From positions 1 through 14,077 of the forward strand of contig CALFXR010000123.1 in the NCBI GenBank assembly GCA_937958475.1: a stretch of 14,077 nt of DNA, written 5' to 3'. This document shows, piece after piece, positions 13,187-14,077 of this stretch. The notes under the pieces are model-generated. The model saw nothing but the letters and a program-made list of their open reading frames with translations, was not told where the DNA came from and searched no databases. The DNA comes from an uncultured Mesorhizobium sp. (GTDB lineage: Bacteria; Pseudomonadota; Alphaproteobacteria; Rhizobiales; Rhizobiaceae). How positions within the stretch are numbered: position 1 is the stretch's first letter; the number at the start of each line of letters is the position of its first letter. The position numbers and the translations under genes are program-made.

Positions 13187-13984
13187 TCAGAACTTCGCCT
13201 GCGGCTGCCCGAACCACTTCTCGTACATCAGCCCGAGTTCGCCGCTCGCCTTGGCGAAGCCGACGAAGCTGTTCAGCCAGTTGAGCAGGTTCTGGTTGTC
13301 GCGGCGGATGGCGATGCCGTTGATCTGGTTGAACATCGCGAACTTCTTCTCCAGCTTGATCTGCGGGCTGGACTTCATCATCTGGGCGGCGTTGTAGAGC
13401 GTGTCGGTGACGACATCGATCTGCCCGGACAGAAGCGCCTGGTACATCGACGGGGTGTCGTCGAAGCGCAGGACCGCGCCTTCGCCCATCCGCTTCGTCA
13501 GGAAGCGGTCGGAAGTCGTTCCGCGGACCACCGCGACCCTGAGGTTCTTCAGGTCCTCATAGGACGAGATCGCCAGGTCGGCCGAGGCGAGGACGTTGGA
13601 GTCGCTCGTGAAGTAGGGAGCACTGTAGTCGACCTGGAGGGCGCGTTCCGGGGTGACGCCGAGGAAGGCGATGAGGATGTCCACCTTGCCGGCGAGCAGG
13701 TACTGGATGCGGCTCGCGCCGGGAACCTGCACCAGTTCCAGTTCGACGCCCATCCGTTCGGCCAGCATCTTGGCCAGCTCGATCTCGAAGCCGACCGATT
13801 CCTGCTTCTCGTCCAGGAAGCAGACCGGCACCGCCTCGGTGCAGACGCCGATCAGGATCTTGCCGCGCTTGACGATCTCGTCGGTCGTCTGGGCCTGCGC
13901 GACGCCCGCCGTCATGAAGACGACGGCAGCAAGCATGAGAACGGCCTTCAAGCCGCCTCGCATTCTTTCAAACAGATACTGCAT
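13187..13984 (-). CDS. Periplasmic amino-acid-binding protein, family 3 SBP
   Basis: 265-aa secreted binding protein, first gene of the transport half. The start is ATG at 13984 with GGGAGG 5 nt upstream; the GTG at 13990 sits too close to that RBS. The signal peptide runs to about residue 31 (hydrophobic LKAVLMLAAVVFMTAGV, cleavage likely after AQA). The mature part has VGFEIELAKMLAERMGVELE, then GVTPERALQVDYSAPYF, whose Arg normally binds the ligand alpha-carboxylate. GQIDVVTDTLYNA supplies the Asp that usually binds the alpha-amino group, so the ligand is probably an alpha-amino acid or close analogue. Unusual is IGVCTEAVPVCFL: two cysteines where most family members have a G...YPPFEF pocket strand. 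Ligand identity unknown. Confidence 0.93.
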   Translation of the reverse strand: MQYLFERMRGGLKAVLMLAAVVFMTAGVAQAQTTDEIVKRGKILIGVCTEAVPVCFLDEKQESVGFEIELAKMLAERMGVELELVQVPGASRIQYLLAGKVDILIAFLGVTPERALQVDYSAPYFTSDSNVLASADLAISSYEDLKNLRVAVVRGTTSDRFLTKRMGEGAVLRFDDTPSMYQALLSGQIDVVTDTLYNAAQMMKSSPQIKLEKKFAMFNQINGIAIRRDNQNLLNWLNSFVGFAKASGELGLMYEKWFGQPQAKF

Positions 13985-14005
13985 TCTCACCTCCCAACAC
14001 AGCCT

Positions 14006-14036
14006 GACGGCATTCGTATGCCGTCTGCATTCAGAC
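14006..14036 (-). promoter_or_regulatory. Overlapping inverted repeats in the binding-protein leader
   Basis: GACGGCAT (14006-14013) and ATGCCGTC (14018-14025) form a perfect 8-bp stem with a 4-nt loop. GTCTG (14023-14027) and CAGAC (14032-14036) form a second, overlapping by 3 nt, so both cannot fold at once. They lie between the putative operator and the RBS. Confidence 0.45.
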
Positions 14037-14058
14037 TGGATCGGAGGGGGACGGGATG

Positions 14059-14077
14059 CTTCACCCGTTCGGGTAGG
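14059..14077. promoter_or_regulatory. Putative operator, copy 2 (upstream of binding protein)
   Basis: CTTCACCCGTTCGGGTAGG, palindromic core at 14063-14074, near edge 74 nt upstream of the ATG at 13984. It differs from copy 1 at one base. The window ends at its last base, so the match may extend further. Confidence 0.55.

Noticed and set aside
11809..13284. 491-codon plus-strand frame containing TPDPSPQ-like peptides
   Set aside because: The peptides arise from translating the palindromic repeats; the rest is antisense to the ABC ATPase.

Overview
GC-rich chromosomal window with dense coding, almost all on the minus strand. Gene content points to an alphaproteobacterium of the order Hyphomicrobiales (Rhizobiales). 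The clearest marker is a Brucella-type Omp19 lipoprotein directly upstream of zapE, a core-genome arrangement of that order. The GC-rich mosaic intergenic palindromes fit the same placement. I would not name a genus. All calls come from reading the sequence; no database search was possible.

Left part, 1-6032, housekeeping. A zapE-type AFG1 ATPase runs off the left edge and is preceded by the Omp19-like protease-inhibitor lipoprotein. Next come a small VOC-fold protein (minus) and a divergent NAPE-PLD-like metallo-beta-lactamase protein (plus, the only plus-strand CDS). A compact minus-strand operon follows: ffh, then a monofunctional AroQ-class chorismate mutase, then rpsP. It ends at a perfect hairpin, and the rimM-trmD genes that often follow rpsP are absent from that position. 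Upstream of ffh is a long leader with a plausible promoter, and then a plus-strand tRNA-Ser(CGA).

Junction, 6033-6439. No intact gene is present. It holds a decayed 5' fragment of a KdpE-like response regulator (in-frame stop, frameshift, truncated). This looks like a breakpoint where an accessory block joined the chromosome next to the tRNA.

Right part, 6440-14077, a minus-strand transport and catabolism block. In order of transcription: amino-acid-type periplasmic binding protein, ABC ATPase, a 585-bp gap filled with mosaic palindromic repeats, two ABC permeases, a short intergenic region, E1 alpha and E1 beta of a thiamine-diphosphate 2-oxoacid dehydrogenase, a free-standing lipoyl protein, an FAH-family hydrolase and an SDR oxidoreductase. 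Genes inside each half are tightly packed or overlap. A nearly identical 19-nt palindromic motif lies 72-75 nt upstream of the first gene of each half, which suggests one unseen regulator controls both.

Working model (inference): an amino-acid-like compound is imported and converted to a 2-oxo acid. The SDR and FAH enzymes resemble oxidise-then-cleave pairs for 2-keto-3-deoxy acids, and the E1/lipoyl module carries out oxidative decarboxylation. No E2 acyltransferase or E3 is encoded here, so the complex must borrow them or work in a non-standard way. The substrate is unknown.
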